Assembly: GCF_045032955.1 (NCBI RefSeq)
Contig: NZ_JBJFZU010000002.1
Location: 434,001 to 498,000, forward strand
Length of the DNA stretch: 64,000 nt
Reading direction: 5' to 3'
From: Ornithinicoccus sp045032955
GTDB lineage: Bacteria > Actinomycetota > Actinomycetes > Actinomycetales > Dermatophilaceae
The position numbers and the translations under genes were made by a program. The number at the start of each line of letters is the position of its first letter. The first letter of the stretch is position 1. Under the pieces are notes generated by a model that saw nothing but the letters and a program-made list of their open reading frames with translations, was not told the DNA's origin and made no database searches. Below, piece by piece: positions 31,289 to 40,059 of the stretch.

Positions 31289-31771
31289 ATGGGCATCACC
31301 GCGCAGGACCGTGTCTGGCTGACCCGCGCGGTGGACCGCGCCGAGGACGCACTGGCGGCGGGGGACGAGCCGTTCGGGTCGGTGCTGGTCGCGGCCGACG
31401 GGACCGTGCTCCTCGAGGACCACAACCACGTCGGCGGTGGCGACCACACCCAGCACCCCGAGTTCGCGATCGCGCGCTGGGCCGCGCAGCACCTCGACCC
31501 GGAGCAGCGCCGGGCCAGCACCGTCTACACCTCCGGCGAGCACTGCCCGATGTGTGCGGCGGCGCACGGGTGGGTCGGTCTGGGACGGATCGTGTATGCC
31601 GCCTCGACCGACCAGCTGCGCGTCTGGTCCGCGGAGCTCGGCGTCGCGCCGGGTGCGGTGGCGCCGCTGCCGATCACCGCGGTCGTCCCCGGCGCGGTCG
31701 TCGACGGGCCGGACCCGGAGCTGGCGCAGCGGGTGCGTCGCCTGCACGAACGGCGGGTCCGGGGCGCCTGA
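31289..31771 (+). CDS. nucleoside deaminase (CDA-fold, guanine-deaminase type)
   Basis: 160 aa. Zinc and catalytic residues: HPEFAIARWA near residue 56 (His ligand and proton-shuttle Glu) and EHCPMCAAAH near residue 85 (two Cys ligands). The DEPFGSVLVAADG opening is typical of the tRNA-adenosine/guanine deaminase-like group (COG0590). It may deaminate guanine, cytosine or another base; the sequence alone does not decide. Stands alone, divergent from galE, and is followed immediately by tandem array E. Confidence 0.8.
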   Translation: MGITAQDRVWLTRAVDRAEDALAAGDEPFGSVLVAADGTVLLEDHNHVGGGDHTQHPEFAIARWAAQHLDPEQRRASTVYTSGEHCPMCAAAHGWVGLGRIVYAASTDQLRVWSAELGVAPGAVAPLPITAVVPGAVVDGPDPELAQRVRRLHERRVRGA

Positions 31772-31774
31772 CGG

Positions 31775-31841
31775 CAATCCGGGACGCCCGGTCAGGCAAC
31801 TCGGGACGCCCGGTCGGGCAATCCGGGACGCCCGGTGGGGA
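31775..31841 (+). repeat. intergenic tandem array E (22-bp units, 3 copies)
   Basis: Cores CGCCCGGTC(G/A)GG start at 31785, 31807 and 31829, period 22 bp, with filler CAATCCGGGA or CAACTCGGGA. It begins 3 bp after the deaminase stop, in the sense of that gene, and ends 5 bp before the convergent ABC ATPase gene. Each unit can form GCCC-GGTC-GGGC, a small tetraloop hairpin. Confidence 0.85.
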
Positions 31842-31845
31842 GAGG

Positions 31846-32526
31846 TCAGGTGCGGTGGCCGTCGTGCAGGTCCACCACCTGGTCGGCCCGGCCCATCAGC
31901 ACCGGGTCGTGCGTGGAGACCACGCTCGCGATCCCGCGCGAGTGGGTCAGCGATACCAGCAGGTCCATCACCATCGCCCCGGTGTCGGAGTCCAGCTGCC
32001 CGGTCGGCTCGTCGGCGATGAGGATGTCCGGCTCGCCGACCAGGGCCCGCGCGATCCCCACCCGCTGCTGCTGCCCGCCGGACAGCTCGTACGGCCGCTG
32101 CCGGGCGTGCCGTGCCAGCCCGACCATCTCCAGGGCCTCCGCCACCCGCCGGGTCCGCTCCGCCCCGGCGACCCCCTGCAGCCGCAACGGCACCTCCACG
32201 TTCTCCGCCGCGGACAGCACCGGCACCAGCCCGAAGCTCTGGAAGACGTAGCCGATCCGTTCCCGGCGCACCGCCAGCACGTCCTTCTCCGGTAGCTCGG
32301 AGAGCACCCGCCCATCGTCCAGCAGCACCTGCCCGGAGGTCGGTCGGTCCAGCCCGCCGAGCAGGTTGAGCAGCGTCGTCTTGCCCGACCCGGAGGGTCC
32401 GCGCACCACGGTCAGCCGCCCCGCAGGCACCTCCAGGTCCACCCCGGCGACGGCCTGCACCTGGGTGGCCCCGCGCCCGAACGTCCGGTGCAGGTCCCGC
32501 CCGGTCAGCACCACGATCCCGCTCAT
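31846..32526 (-). CDS. ABC transporter ATPase (MacB/LolD type), second of two
   Basis: 226 aa. Walker A GPSGSGKTTLLNLLGG near residue 43, Q loop FQSFGL near residue 95, signature ELSGGQQQRVGIARAL near residue 147, Walker B ILIADEPTGQLD and switch His in STHDP. This is the MacB/LolD/FtsE-like group that drives FtsX-type permeases. ATG 32526 overlaps the previous ATPase gene's stop; it is the last of four overlapping genes, so it likely forms one exporter or lipoprotein-handling complex with the two large permeases. Confidence 0.88.
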   Translation of the reverse strand: MSGIVVLTGRDLHRTFGRGATQVQAVAGVDLEVPAGRLTVVRGPSGSGKTTLLNLLGGLDRPTSGQVLLDDGRVLSELPEKDVLAVRRERIGYVFQSFGLVPVLSAAENVEVPLRLQGVAGAERTRRVAEALEMVGLARHARQRPYELSGGQQQRVGIARALVGEPDILIADEPTGQLDSDTGAMVMDLLVSLTHSRGIASVVSTHDPVLMGRADQVVDLHDGHRT

Positions 32527-33473
32527 GACCGCTCCTCGCCTTGGTCGCCGTGCGTCCCACCCGCGACGCCGTGCGTCTCGTCGTCCGGCCACACCTGCAC
32601 GTGCGAGGCCTCCTTCTCGATCCGCACCCGGTCCCGCAGACCGAGCCCGTCCACGTGCGCCTTCGGCAGCTGGATCCGGCCCGCCCGGTCGATCACCGTG
32701 TACTCCCGCGACACCTGCCGCTGCACCCCGTCGGCGTCGGTGGTCAGGGAGCGCAGCACCTCGGTGGAGGTGCGCCCGTCCCGGATCGCCACGGTCCGCC
32801 GGACGTGCTCGGAGACCGTCGGGTCGTGGGTGACGACCAGCACCGTGGTGCCCAGCTCCCCGGCCACCCCCCGCATCGCCTCCAGCACCTGCTCGGAGGC
32901 GGCGTCGTCGAGCTCCCCGGTCGGTTCGTCGGCGAGCAGCACCGACGGGGAGTTGGCCAGCGCGGTGGCGATCGCGACCCGCTGCTGCTGCCCGCCGGAC
33001 AGCTCCGCCGGTCGCCGCCCGGCACAGTCCGGTATGCCCAGCAGCTCCAGCAGCTCGCTCACCCGCCCGGCCCGCTCCCGGCGGCCCGAGATGACCATCG
33101 GCAGCGCCACGTTCTCGGCGGCGCTGAGGAAGGGCAGCAGGTTGCGGGAGGTCTGCTGCCAGACGAAGCCGACGGCGTGCCGCTGGTAGTCGACCCGCTG
33201 CCCACGGTTCATCGTCAGGAGGTCGACCCCGGCAACCCGGGCCTTGCCGCCGGTCGGCCGGTCCAGCCCGGACAGGATCCCGAGCAGCGTCGACTTGCCC
33301 GACCCGGAGGCGCCCACCAGGGCGACCACGTCCCCGGGGTCGACGACCAGGTTGAGGCCCTGCAGCGCCTGCACCTCCACCCCCTCGGTGGAGTAGATGC
33401 GGACCAGGTCCTCGCACCAGATGTCCGGCCCCTGGTGCTCGCGCCGGGTCTGCAGCTCATGGGTGGTGTTCAT
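32523..33473 (-). CDS. ABC transporter ATPase with C-terminal AbrB-like tail
   Basis: 316 aa. Walker A GASGSGKSTLLGILSG near residue 53, signature ELSGGQQQRVAIATAL near residue 158, Walker B VLLADEPTGELD and VVTHDP. Beyond the normal end, at about residues 255-300, it carries REYTVIDRAGRIQLPKAHVDGLGLRDRVRIEKEASHVQVW, a pattern like the swapped-hairpin AbrB/SpoVT fold, here probably a dimerisation or regulatory tail. MacB-type group. Overlaps by 4 bp with the permease gene before it and the ATPase gene after it. Confidence 0.85.
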   Translation of the reverse strand: MNTTHELQTRREHQGPDIWCEDLVRIYSTEGVEVQALQGLNLVVDPGDVVALVGASGSGKSTLLGILSGLDRPTGGKARVAGVDLLTMNRGQRVDYQRHAVGFVWQQTSRNLLPFLSAAENVALPMVISGRRERAGRVSELLELLGIPDCAGRRPAELSGGQQQRVAIATALANSPSVLLADEPTGELDDAASEQVLEAMRGVAGELGTTVLVVTHDPTVSEHVRRTVAIRDGRTSTEVLRSLTTDADGVQRQVSREYTVIDRAGRIQLPKAHVDGLGLRDRVRIEKEASHVQVWPDDETHGVAGGTHGDQGEERS

Positions 33474-36283
33474 CGGTCCTCCCCGACGCGCAGCGCCTGC
33501 GCGAGGTTGGTGCGCCCGGCGAGCCAGGCGCTGACGGTGACGGCGATCAGGACGGTCAGGGTCACCCCGCCGAGCACCAGGCCCAGCAACGGCAGATCCA
33601 GGTACAGGTCGGGTTGCCGGGTCCCGCCGGTGAGACCGGTCAGGTCCAGCCCCCGCAGCAGCAGCCAGGGCACACCCAGGCCGAGCGCGGTGCCGACGAC
33701 GACGGAGGTCACCAGCAGCGGCGCCAGCTCCCAGGCGGTCAGCGCGCGGGTCTGCCGGGGCGCCAGCCCCAGCGTGCGCAGCGTCGCCAGCAGCCGGGTC
33801 CGGGCCCCCGAGCCCATCAGCTGCACCATCATCACGGCCAGCACGGTGAGCAGCCCGGAGACGACGGTGGCGCCGACGAAGAGCTGACGCAGCCCGGTCG
33901 TCACCGGGGACCCCTCGAAGGCGTCGAGCCGGGTCTGGGCGGTGGTGACCACACCGCCCTCACCGACGACCTGCCGGACCCGGCCCGCGACGGCCTGCGC
34001 GTCCGCGTCTTCGGCCACCCCGAGCAGGGTGGTGGTCGGCCGCGGCACCGTCCCGCCGGTGGCCTCCCAGGCCTCGCCGTCGATGAGCACCGCGGCCCCC
34101 GGCAGCTGGATGCCGGGCAGCTCGTCCAGGTGCCCCAGCACCCGGACGTCGCCGATCCGGGAGACCGAGACCTGCTCCGCGCCGGCGGGCACGTCCGCAC
34201 CGCGCAGCGTCATCACGCCCGGTATGCCCCCGCTCCCGTAGAACTCCGGCGGCGGTCCCTGCACCAGGGGGGACCCGGCATACACCTGCTCGATGCCGGG
34301 CTCGGTGATCCAGATCCGCACCGGGGTGCGCTCGCCGTCGACCACCAGGTCCTCGGTGAAGCCGTGGTCCACGACGCCGCCGACCGCCTGCACCCCGTCG
34401 ACCGCGGACAGCTCGTCCCGCAGCTCCTGGGTGAGGACCGGCCCGTTGAGACGCACCGCAGCACCGTTCTCCTCCCACGCCGCGATGGATGCCCCCCGCG
34501 TCACCGTGGCCAGCAGCACCGCGCTGACCAGCGCGATCGTGGTGCCGAGCACGACCGCGAGGGCGGGCACCAGCCCCCCGGCCGGGTCCCGCAACGCGCG
34601 CGCGGCACCCAGGAACGGGGTCAGCGTCGGTCGGCGCCGGAGCAGGCCGGTCAACCCCGCCAACGGCACCGGGTAGAGCCGCAGCGCCAGCACGCACGCG
34701 GCCAGCGCCAGCAGCACCGGGGTGCCGGCCGCCAGCAGGTCCACCCCGCTCGCCCCGCCGTCACCTGCGTCCGCACCGCCACCGCCGTCACCGCCGGCCC
34801 CACGGTCCAGCAGCCGCCAGGTGGCCACCGCCGCCAGCGCCACCACGGCCACCTCGACCACCCACCGCCACCGGCTGCCGCTGCGCCCGGACAGGTCGCT
34901 GCGCTGCTGCAGCAGGGAGGCGTCCTCGACCGACGCGGCCAGTGCCCCGGCCGGGACCAGGGCCACCGCGCCCGTCACCAGCCACTGCCACCAAGGGGTC
35001 GGGCCGGGCACCAGCAGGGTGGCGACCAGGTGCCCCGCCAGGGCCGCCGGCACCCCGACCAGCAGACCCTCCAGGGCGATCAGCCGGCGGAGCTGGCCGG
35101 GGGCCGCCCCCCGGGCCAGCGTCAGCGCCAGCGTCGAGCGACGCCGGTGCACGACCAGCCGGGCACCGAGCGCGGCCACCGCCAGGGCCACCCCGAGCGG
35201 ACCGGCGGCGACCACGGCCAGCAACGACGTGCTGGCCCGCTGCTGGCTGACGACACGGTCCAGCGCCTCGGTGATCCCGGTGGTGAACAGCGGCACCTGC
35301 GGGGCCGGGGAGTCCACCATCTGCTCGGGCCCGGCCAGCGTGTGCTGCTGGGCCAGGAAGCCGTTGACCTGGGCGGCCAACGCCTCCACCTGCCCGGTGC
35401 TGCCGGTGATCGCGGCGGCATCCACCGGGTACCAGAGGCGCATCAGGACCGCGGCCGGCTGCCCGGTGCTGCCCCGGTTCTGCGGGGACAGGAAGGCGGT
35501 GGCCAGGCCGCTCTCGCCCTGGTTGGGATCGAAGAGGGTGCCGAAGGTCGCGCCGTTGTCCACGTGCTGCCAGCGGGGGTCCTCCGGGTCCCGCGGCGCG
35601 TACGTCCCGGCCAGCACCAGGTCGGCGCCGAACTCCTCGCCCACCTCCAGCATCAGCTCGTCCGCGGACTCCGCCAGCAGCACCACCGGCACCGGGTCGT
35701 CCGCCGGCCGGTCCTCCTGACGAGGGCCCGCGACCGGCTCGGCGACCACCAGCTCGGGCCAGTCACCCTCGACCAGCTCCACGTGCTCGGTCAGGTCCGG
35801 GTCCACCGCCAGGCTCACCGTCGCCTGGTAGTAGCCGGACTCCACCGGCGGCTCGTAGACCAGGTCGGTGCTCAGCCGCAGCAGGAACTGCGCCGGCCCC
35901 AGGGTGCTGCGCAGCGGCTCCGGCTGCTCCTGCCGGACCTCCTCGGCCCCCTCGCGCAGCACCTGCCACACGTCCGGGACCCCCTGGTCGTCGCCGGCCC
36001 CGGTGACGGCCGCCAGCTGCTCGGTGGAGCCGTAGGTGACGCTGCGCTGCCAGTCGCCGCGCAGGTCGCGCTGCGCCGCCGACAGCGAGCCCAGCTCCTG
36101 GGTGAGCTGGCGAGACTGGATGTCGACCAAGCCGCGGGGCACCGCGGTGAGCAGCAGCGCCACCACGCCGACGAGCAGCGCCAGGCCGAGGGAGACCCAC
36201 GGGTCCGCGGTGAACTGGCGGACCGCCAGACCGGCCGCCCCGGAGGTATGCCGGGGGCGGGGGGCGCGGTGTCGCGGGCTCAC
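33470..36283 (-). CDS. FtsX-type ABC permease with large extracellular domains
   Basis: 937 aa from a GTG overlapping the upstream permease stop. A first transmembrane helix (LGLALLVGVVALLLTAV, about residue 35) is followed by some 330 residues of Glu/Asp-rich extracytoplasmic sequence, then a bundle of helices with LAVVAAGPLGVALAVAALGARLVVHRRRS, a second bundle, another extracellular domain and a last set of three helices ending AQALRVGEDR. The FtsX-like 3-helix signature lies in each bundle. No cargo can be inferred; MacB-like systems move peptides, lipoproteins or drugs across the envelope. Confidence 0.82.
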   Translation of the reverse strand: MSPRHRAPRPRHTSGAAGLAVRQFTADPWVSLGLALLVGVVALLLTAVPRGLVDIQSRQLTQELGSLSAAQRDLRGDWQRSVTYGSTEQLAAVTGAGDDQGVPDVWQVLREGAEEVRQEQPEPLRSTLGPAQFLLRLSTDLVYEPPVESGYYQATVSLAVDPDLTEHVELVEGDWPELVVAEPVAGPRQEDRPADDPVPVVLLAESADELMLEVGEEFGADLVLAGTYAPRDPEDPRWQHVDNGATFGTLFDPNQGESGLATAFLSPQNRGSTGQPAAVLMRLWYPVDAAAITGSTGQVEALAAQVNGFLAQQHTLAGPEQMVDSPAPQVPLFTTGITEALDRVVSQQRASTSLLAVVAAGPLGVALAVAALGARLVVHRRRSTLALTLARGAAPGQLRRLIALEGLLVGVPAALAGHLVATLLVPGPTPWWQWLVTGAVALVPAGALAASVEDASLLQQRSDLSGRSGSRWRWVVEVAVVALAAVATWRLLDRGAGGDGGGGADAGDGGASGVDLLAAGTPVLLALAACVLALRLYPVPLAGLTGLLRRRPTLTPFLGAARALRDPAGGLVPALAVVLGTTIALVSAVLLATVTRGASIAAWEENGAAVRLNGPVLTQELRDELSAVDGVQAVGGVVDHGFTEDLVVDGERTPVRIWITEPGIEQVYAGSPLVQGPPPEFYGSGGIPGVMTLRGADVPAGAEQVSVSRIGDVRVLGHLDELPGIQLPGAAVLIDGEAWEATGGTVPRPTTTLLGVAEDADAQAVAGRVRQVVGEGGVVTTAQTRLDAFEGSPVTTGLRQLFVGATVVSGLLTVLAVMMVQLMGSGARTRLLATLRTLGLAPRQTRALTAWELAPLLVTSVVVGTALGLGVPWLLLRGLDLTGLTGGTRQPDLYLDLPLLGLVLGGVTLTVLIAVTVSAWLAGRTNLAQALRVGEDR

Positions 36284-39200
36284 CGGATCTCCTCGCGGTA
36301 GTCCCGGTCCAGCGCCTGCCCCCGGACCCGGCCCCCGACGGCCAGCGCCGTCGCTGCCAGCCCGAGGGCCACCGCGACCAGCAGCACCGCCCACGTCCCG
36401 ACCTCCAGGCGCAACGCGGCGGGCAGCTGCAGCCGGCCGGGCTGGGTGGTGGACGCCGCCAGCTCGGGCACCACGCCCTGGCCGACGGCCCACCCGGCGG
36501 CCAGGCCGAAGAGCACGGCCGCGGCGACCACCCCGGCCAGCTCCAGGGCCCGCGAGCGCGCCTGCCCGGCGGGCGGCATACCCAGGGCGCGGAGCACCGC
36601 GACCTCGGCCCGCCGTGCGGACAGCAGGGTCGCGGCGACGGCGGCGACGCCGGTCAGGGCGAGCAGCACGGCACCGGCCGAGGCCACCCAGAAGACGAGC
36701 CGGGCGGCGCTCGTGGCGTCGGTGACGGAGACGGTCCCGGGCCCGACGACCGCCCGCAGGTCCTCGCGCCCCTGCAGAGCCTCGAGGGCGCCGGCGATGG
36801 TCGCGGAGGGCGCCGGCCGGGCCCAGACCTGGGTCGGCCAGGTCAGGCTGCGCTGCTGCTGGGCCAGCACCTGTGACACGGCACCGGCGTCGGCCAGCGC
36901 GGCCGTCGGCCCCTGCTGGCCGGGCAGCCCGGGGACGACGGCGGCGACCCGGGCGGGCACCGTGGTGCCGACCACGCTCACCGTCATCGGGTCGCCGACC
37001 TCCAGTGCCGCGGCCGTCGCGGCCTGCGTGGAGAGCGCGACCGGGACCGCGCCCGCCGGGTCGGTCCCGGTCGAGCCGTCGGTCTCGGGGTCCGTGTCGG
37101 GGGCGGTGTCGGGGGCCAGGCCTGGGGTGAGGCCCTGGTAGCCGAGGCCGGGACCGATGAGGACCTCCTCGACCCCGAAGGCGTTCGGGAGCACCACCCG
37201 CCAGGTGGCGCCGTCGGTGTCCAGGGAGGGCGGCACCGCGACCGCGTTCGTCTCCAGGTCGAACGCCAGGTTGGGGCCCCGGTCGCCGACGAAGGAGGGG
37301 TCCGTCTCGACGACGGCCCGCAGCACCGGGTCCTGGACCGCCGCGGCCTCGGCCTCCAGGGGCGCCGCCGCCTCCGGGGTCGCCGCCTCCGGGCTGCCCC
37401 AGCCGGTGGCCCGGTCCAGCAGGTCAGCACCGTCCGCCCGCAGAGCCAGGTCCACGGTCAGGGTCGCGGTGGGCGGCAGGAAGGCACCGTCGGACGGGGT
37501 CTCGGTCGGCGCCGGCGGCGGGTCCACGGTCACCGCGAGCAGGGCGAACTCCCCCCGCTCGGGCAGCTCGAAGGTCACCGTGCCCTCCGTCGAGACCGGC
37601 GTCACGGTGACCTCGGACAGCGTGTCGCGGTCGTGGTCGAGCGTCGGCCCGTCGACGCTCACCGGCTCCCCGGTCACGGCGGTGGTCATCCCGGTGGTGG
37701 TCTCCTGCAGGGTGAGGGTCACCGTCACCTCGGCCGGGGCGGTGGCGGCCTCGACCTCCGCGTCCAGCTGCTGGCGTACCCGCTCCTCCAGCGACCCTGC
37801 GGGCAGCAGCCCTTCGGGGGGCTCCTCGTCCAGCTCGGCGTAGGCGGCGACGAGCGCTTCCTCGCGCTCCCGCTCGGTCTCGGCGAGGCCCTCCAGCCGG
37901 GCGACCTCCCACCGGTCCACGCTGCGCTCGACGCCCAGGTCCACGGTGAGCTGCTGCGTCCCGGCCGGTATGCCGACCGCCTCCTGCGCCACCGGCTCCC
38001 CGTCGGCGGTCATCACCTGGCCGAGGCCGGCCGGGACCAGGCCCTGCGGCTGCCCGGCGGGGACCGTGGCCACCGCGGTGAGGTCGTCGGTGTCTGCCAG
38101 GGTCAGCGGCACGGCGACGTCACCGACCCGGGCGTCGGGTTCGGCCCAGACCAGGGCGGACCGTCCGGTCCCGGGCAGCTCGGACAGGTCCGGGGGCGGT
38201 GCGGGCACCGCCCCCGGCGTGGTGGTGGCCGGGGGCCGGACCAGGTCCGCCCGCAGCGGTGCGCCCTCGCTGACGTCGGCCAGGTCGTCCCGCAGCTGGG
38301 CCGAGGTGCCGGCGTAGAGCCCGGCCAGGGTGGTCGAGCCCACGGCGAGGACGGTGAGGACGACGGGGACGGCATACACCTGGATGCGGCGGCTGACCTG
38401 CGCCGCGGCGAGGTGCGCACCGACCCGGCGGGAGGGTCGGGTGCCGACCTCGGCCACCCGGGCCAGCGGCCCGAGGAGGGCGGCCGCGACGACCGCCGCG
38501 GCCGCGAGCAGCAGCGCGGGGGCGGCACCGGCGACCAGGTCGGTGCCAAGGGTGCCGTCCGGTTGCCGGGTCAACGGGGAACCGGCCCGGCGCAGCTGCC
38601 ACCAGCTCAGCGCGGCGGCGGCCAGCACCAGCGCCACGGTCGCCAGGGCGGTCGCGGCCCGGGCCCGGCCGGAAGCCAGGGCCACGGCGGTGCGGGCGGA
38701 GAGGCGGCGTACCTGGAGCGCGGAGACGGCCGCCAGGGCGAGCACGATCCCGAGCAGGGTGAGGGCCCCGGCGGACAGGACGCGCGCGCCGACGCCCTCG
38801 CTGCCGGGGACCGCCTGCAGCAGGGACCAGGCGCCCAGGGTGCCCAGGGTCGCGCCGACGAGGGCGACCGCGACCGACTCGCCGAGCCCGCTGAGCAGCA
38901 CCTGGGCGCGGGTGGCTCCCCGGGCCACCAGCAGCTCGGCCTGCGCCTCCCGGGTGGTGGACAGCAGCCGCGCGAGCTGGGTCACGGCCAGCCCGGTGAC
39001 CAGCACCAGCACCGAGAGGGGCACCACGCCCAGGGCCCGGGTGGTGGCCAGGTTCGTCGCGGCCTGCCCGGCGGTGGGGGCCAGGTCCCCCTCGACCTGG
39101 ACGCCGCGGACGGTCAGGCCCTCGACGTCCCGCAGCTCGGAGCGCAGGGTCTGCGCGGCGGCGGCCAGCACTCCCAGGTCGTCCGGGGTGACCCGGGACG

Positions 39201-39954
39201 CGTCCGGGCGGACGGGCCACCGGACGAAGGGGTCCCCCACCTGGCTGACCAGGGTCTCGTCGACGACCAGCGGGCCGAGGTCGCCGTCCTCGAGCACACC
39301 GGTGCGGACCAGCTCGTCGCCGAACCAGAAGGCGTCCTGCGCGTCGACCGGCTGCCAGGTGGCGGTGACCTCGATCGCGACGGCGGCGTCGGCGCCGGTG
39401 TCCAGCGTCAGGACGTCGCCGACCTCGACGCCCCAGGCCTGGGCGGCGCCCACGTGCAGCGCTCCCGGGGGAGGGTTGCCGGACGTGGCGGCGGTAGCGG
39501 TGTCGGCGGTGGTGGTCGAGGCGGTGGGCCAGGTGCCCTCGACGACGGAGACCAGGCCGGTGGGCGCGGTGGCGCCCGGGGCCAGGTCCGGGCCACCGGT
39601 GAGCACCACGTCGCCCTCGAGCGGGGACCGACCGTCCTGGACCGGTCGGGGCTCGCTGGCCACGAGCCGCCCGATGCTGACCGGGGCCGGCGCGAAGGCG
39701 TCGGTGATGACCTCCCGGGCGAGCTCGTCCTGTCGCTGCGGGTCCGGGGCGAGCCGGGTCTGCACCTGCACCCCGCTCTCGGTCGGCTCCCCCTGGGTGA
39801 GCGCGTCCTGCGCCGCGGTGCTGGCGGCGGCCTGCGAGTACCCGAGGGTGCCCGCGATGATCGCGGTGGTGACGAGCACCAGGGACAGCAGCGTCACCAG
39901 CAGCCCCCACGAGGCCCGGGCGCGCGCCAGCACGAGCCCCGGCCACGACGTCAT
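36280..39954 (-). CDS. very large FtsX-type ABC permease
   Basis: 1224 aa. N-terminal helix at about 12-38 (WGLLVTLLSLVLVTTAIIAGT), an extracellular block of roughly 270 residues, a four-helix bundle (VVPLSVLVLVTGLAVTQLARLLSTTREAQAELLVARGATRAQV is the FtsX-like turn), further helices, a second extracellular block of about 450 residues with Val/Thr-rich beta-type sequence, and a C-terminal bundle with VLRALGMPPAGQARSRALELAG. Much longer than typical FtsX permeases (350-850 aa). ATG 39954 is first in a four-gene run with 4-bp overlaps. Array C lies upstream of it. Confidence 0.8.
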   Translation of the reverse strand: MTSWPGLVLARARASWGLLVTLLSLVLVTTAIIAGTLGYSQAAASTAAQDALTQGEPTESGVQVQTRLAPDPQRQDELAREVITDAFAPAPVSIGRLVASEPRPVQDGRSPLEGDVVLTGGPDLAPGATAPTGLVSVVEGTWPTASTTTADTATAATSGNPPPGALHVGAAQAWGVEVGDVLTLDTGADAAVAIEVTATWQPVDAQDAFWFGDELVRTGVLEDGDLGPLVVDETLVSQVGDPFVRWPVRPDASRVTPDDLGVLAAAAQTLRSELRDVEGLTVRGVQVEGDLAPTAGQAATNLATTRALGVVPLSVLVLVTGLAVTQLARLLSTTREAQAELLVARGATRAQVLLSGLGESVAVALVGATLGTLGAWSLLQAVPGSEGVGARVLSAGALTLLGIVLALAAVSALQVRRLSARTAVALASGRARAATALATVALVLAAAALSWWQLRRAGSPLTRQPDGTLGTDLVAGAAPALLLAAAAVVAAALLGPLARVAEVGTRPSRRVGAHLAAAQVSRRIQVYAVPVVLTVLAVGSTTLAGLYAGTSAQLRDDLADVSEGAPLRADLVRPPATTTPGAVPAPPPDLSELPGTGRSALVWAEPDARVGDVAVPLTLADTDDLTAVATVPAGQPQGLVPAGLGQVMTADGEPVAQEAVGIPAGTQQLTVDLGVERSVDRWEVARLEGLAETEREREEALVAAYAELDEEPPEGLLPAGSLEERVRQQLDAEVEAATAPAEVTVTLTLQETTTGMTTAVTGEPVSVDGPTLDHDRDTLSEVTVTPVSTEGTVTFELPERGEFALLAVTVDPPPAPTETPSDGAFLPPTATLTVDLALRADGADLLDRATGWGSPEAATPEAAAPLEAEAAAVQDPVLRAVVETDPSFVGDRGPNLAFDLETNAVAVPPSLDTDGATWRVVLPNAFGVEEVLIGPGLGYQGLTPGLAPDTAPDTDPETDGSTGTDPAGAVPVALSTQAATAAALEVGDPMTVSVVGTTVPARVAAVVPGLPGQQGPTAALADAGAVSQVLAQQQRSLTWPTQVWARPAPSATIAGALEALQGREDLRAVVGPGTVSVTDATSAARLVFWVASAGAVLLALTGVAAVAATLLSARRAEVAVLRALGMPPAGQARSRALELAGVVAAAVLFGLAAGWAVGQGVVPELAASTTQPGRLQLPAALRLEVGTWAVLLVAVALGLAATALAVGGRVRGQALDRDYREEIR

Positions 39955-39971
39955 ACCGAGCACCCTAGGCA

Positions 39972-40059
39972 CACGACCGGGCGAGCGTCGTGTCCCGACC
40001 GGGCGAGCGTCGTGTTCCGACCGGGCGAGCGTCGTGTTCCGACCGGGCGAGCGTCGTGT
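39972..40059 (-). repeat. intergenic tandem array C (22-bp units, 4 copies)
   Basis: On the minus strand the core CGCCCGGTCGG recurs with period 22 bp; plus-strand core blocks start at 39972, 39994, 40016 and 40038. Filler is AACACGACGCT. The array starts at the paaK stop codon and reads in its sense direction, filling most of the 104-bp gap to the next gene on the same strand. Confidence 0.88.
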
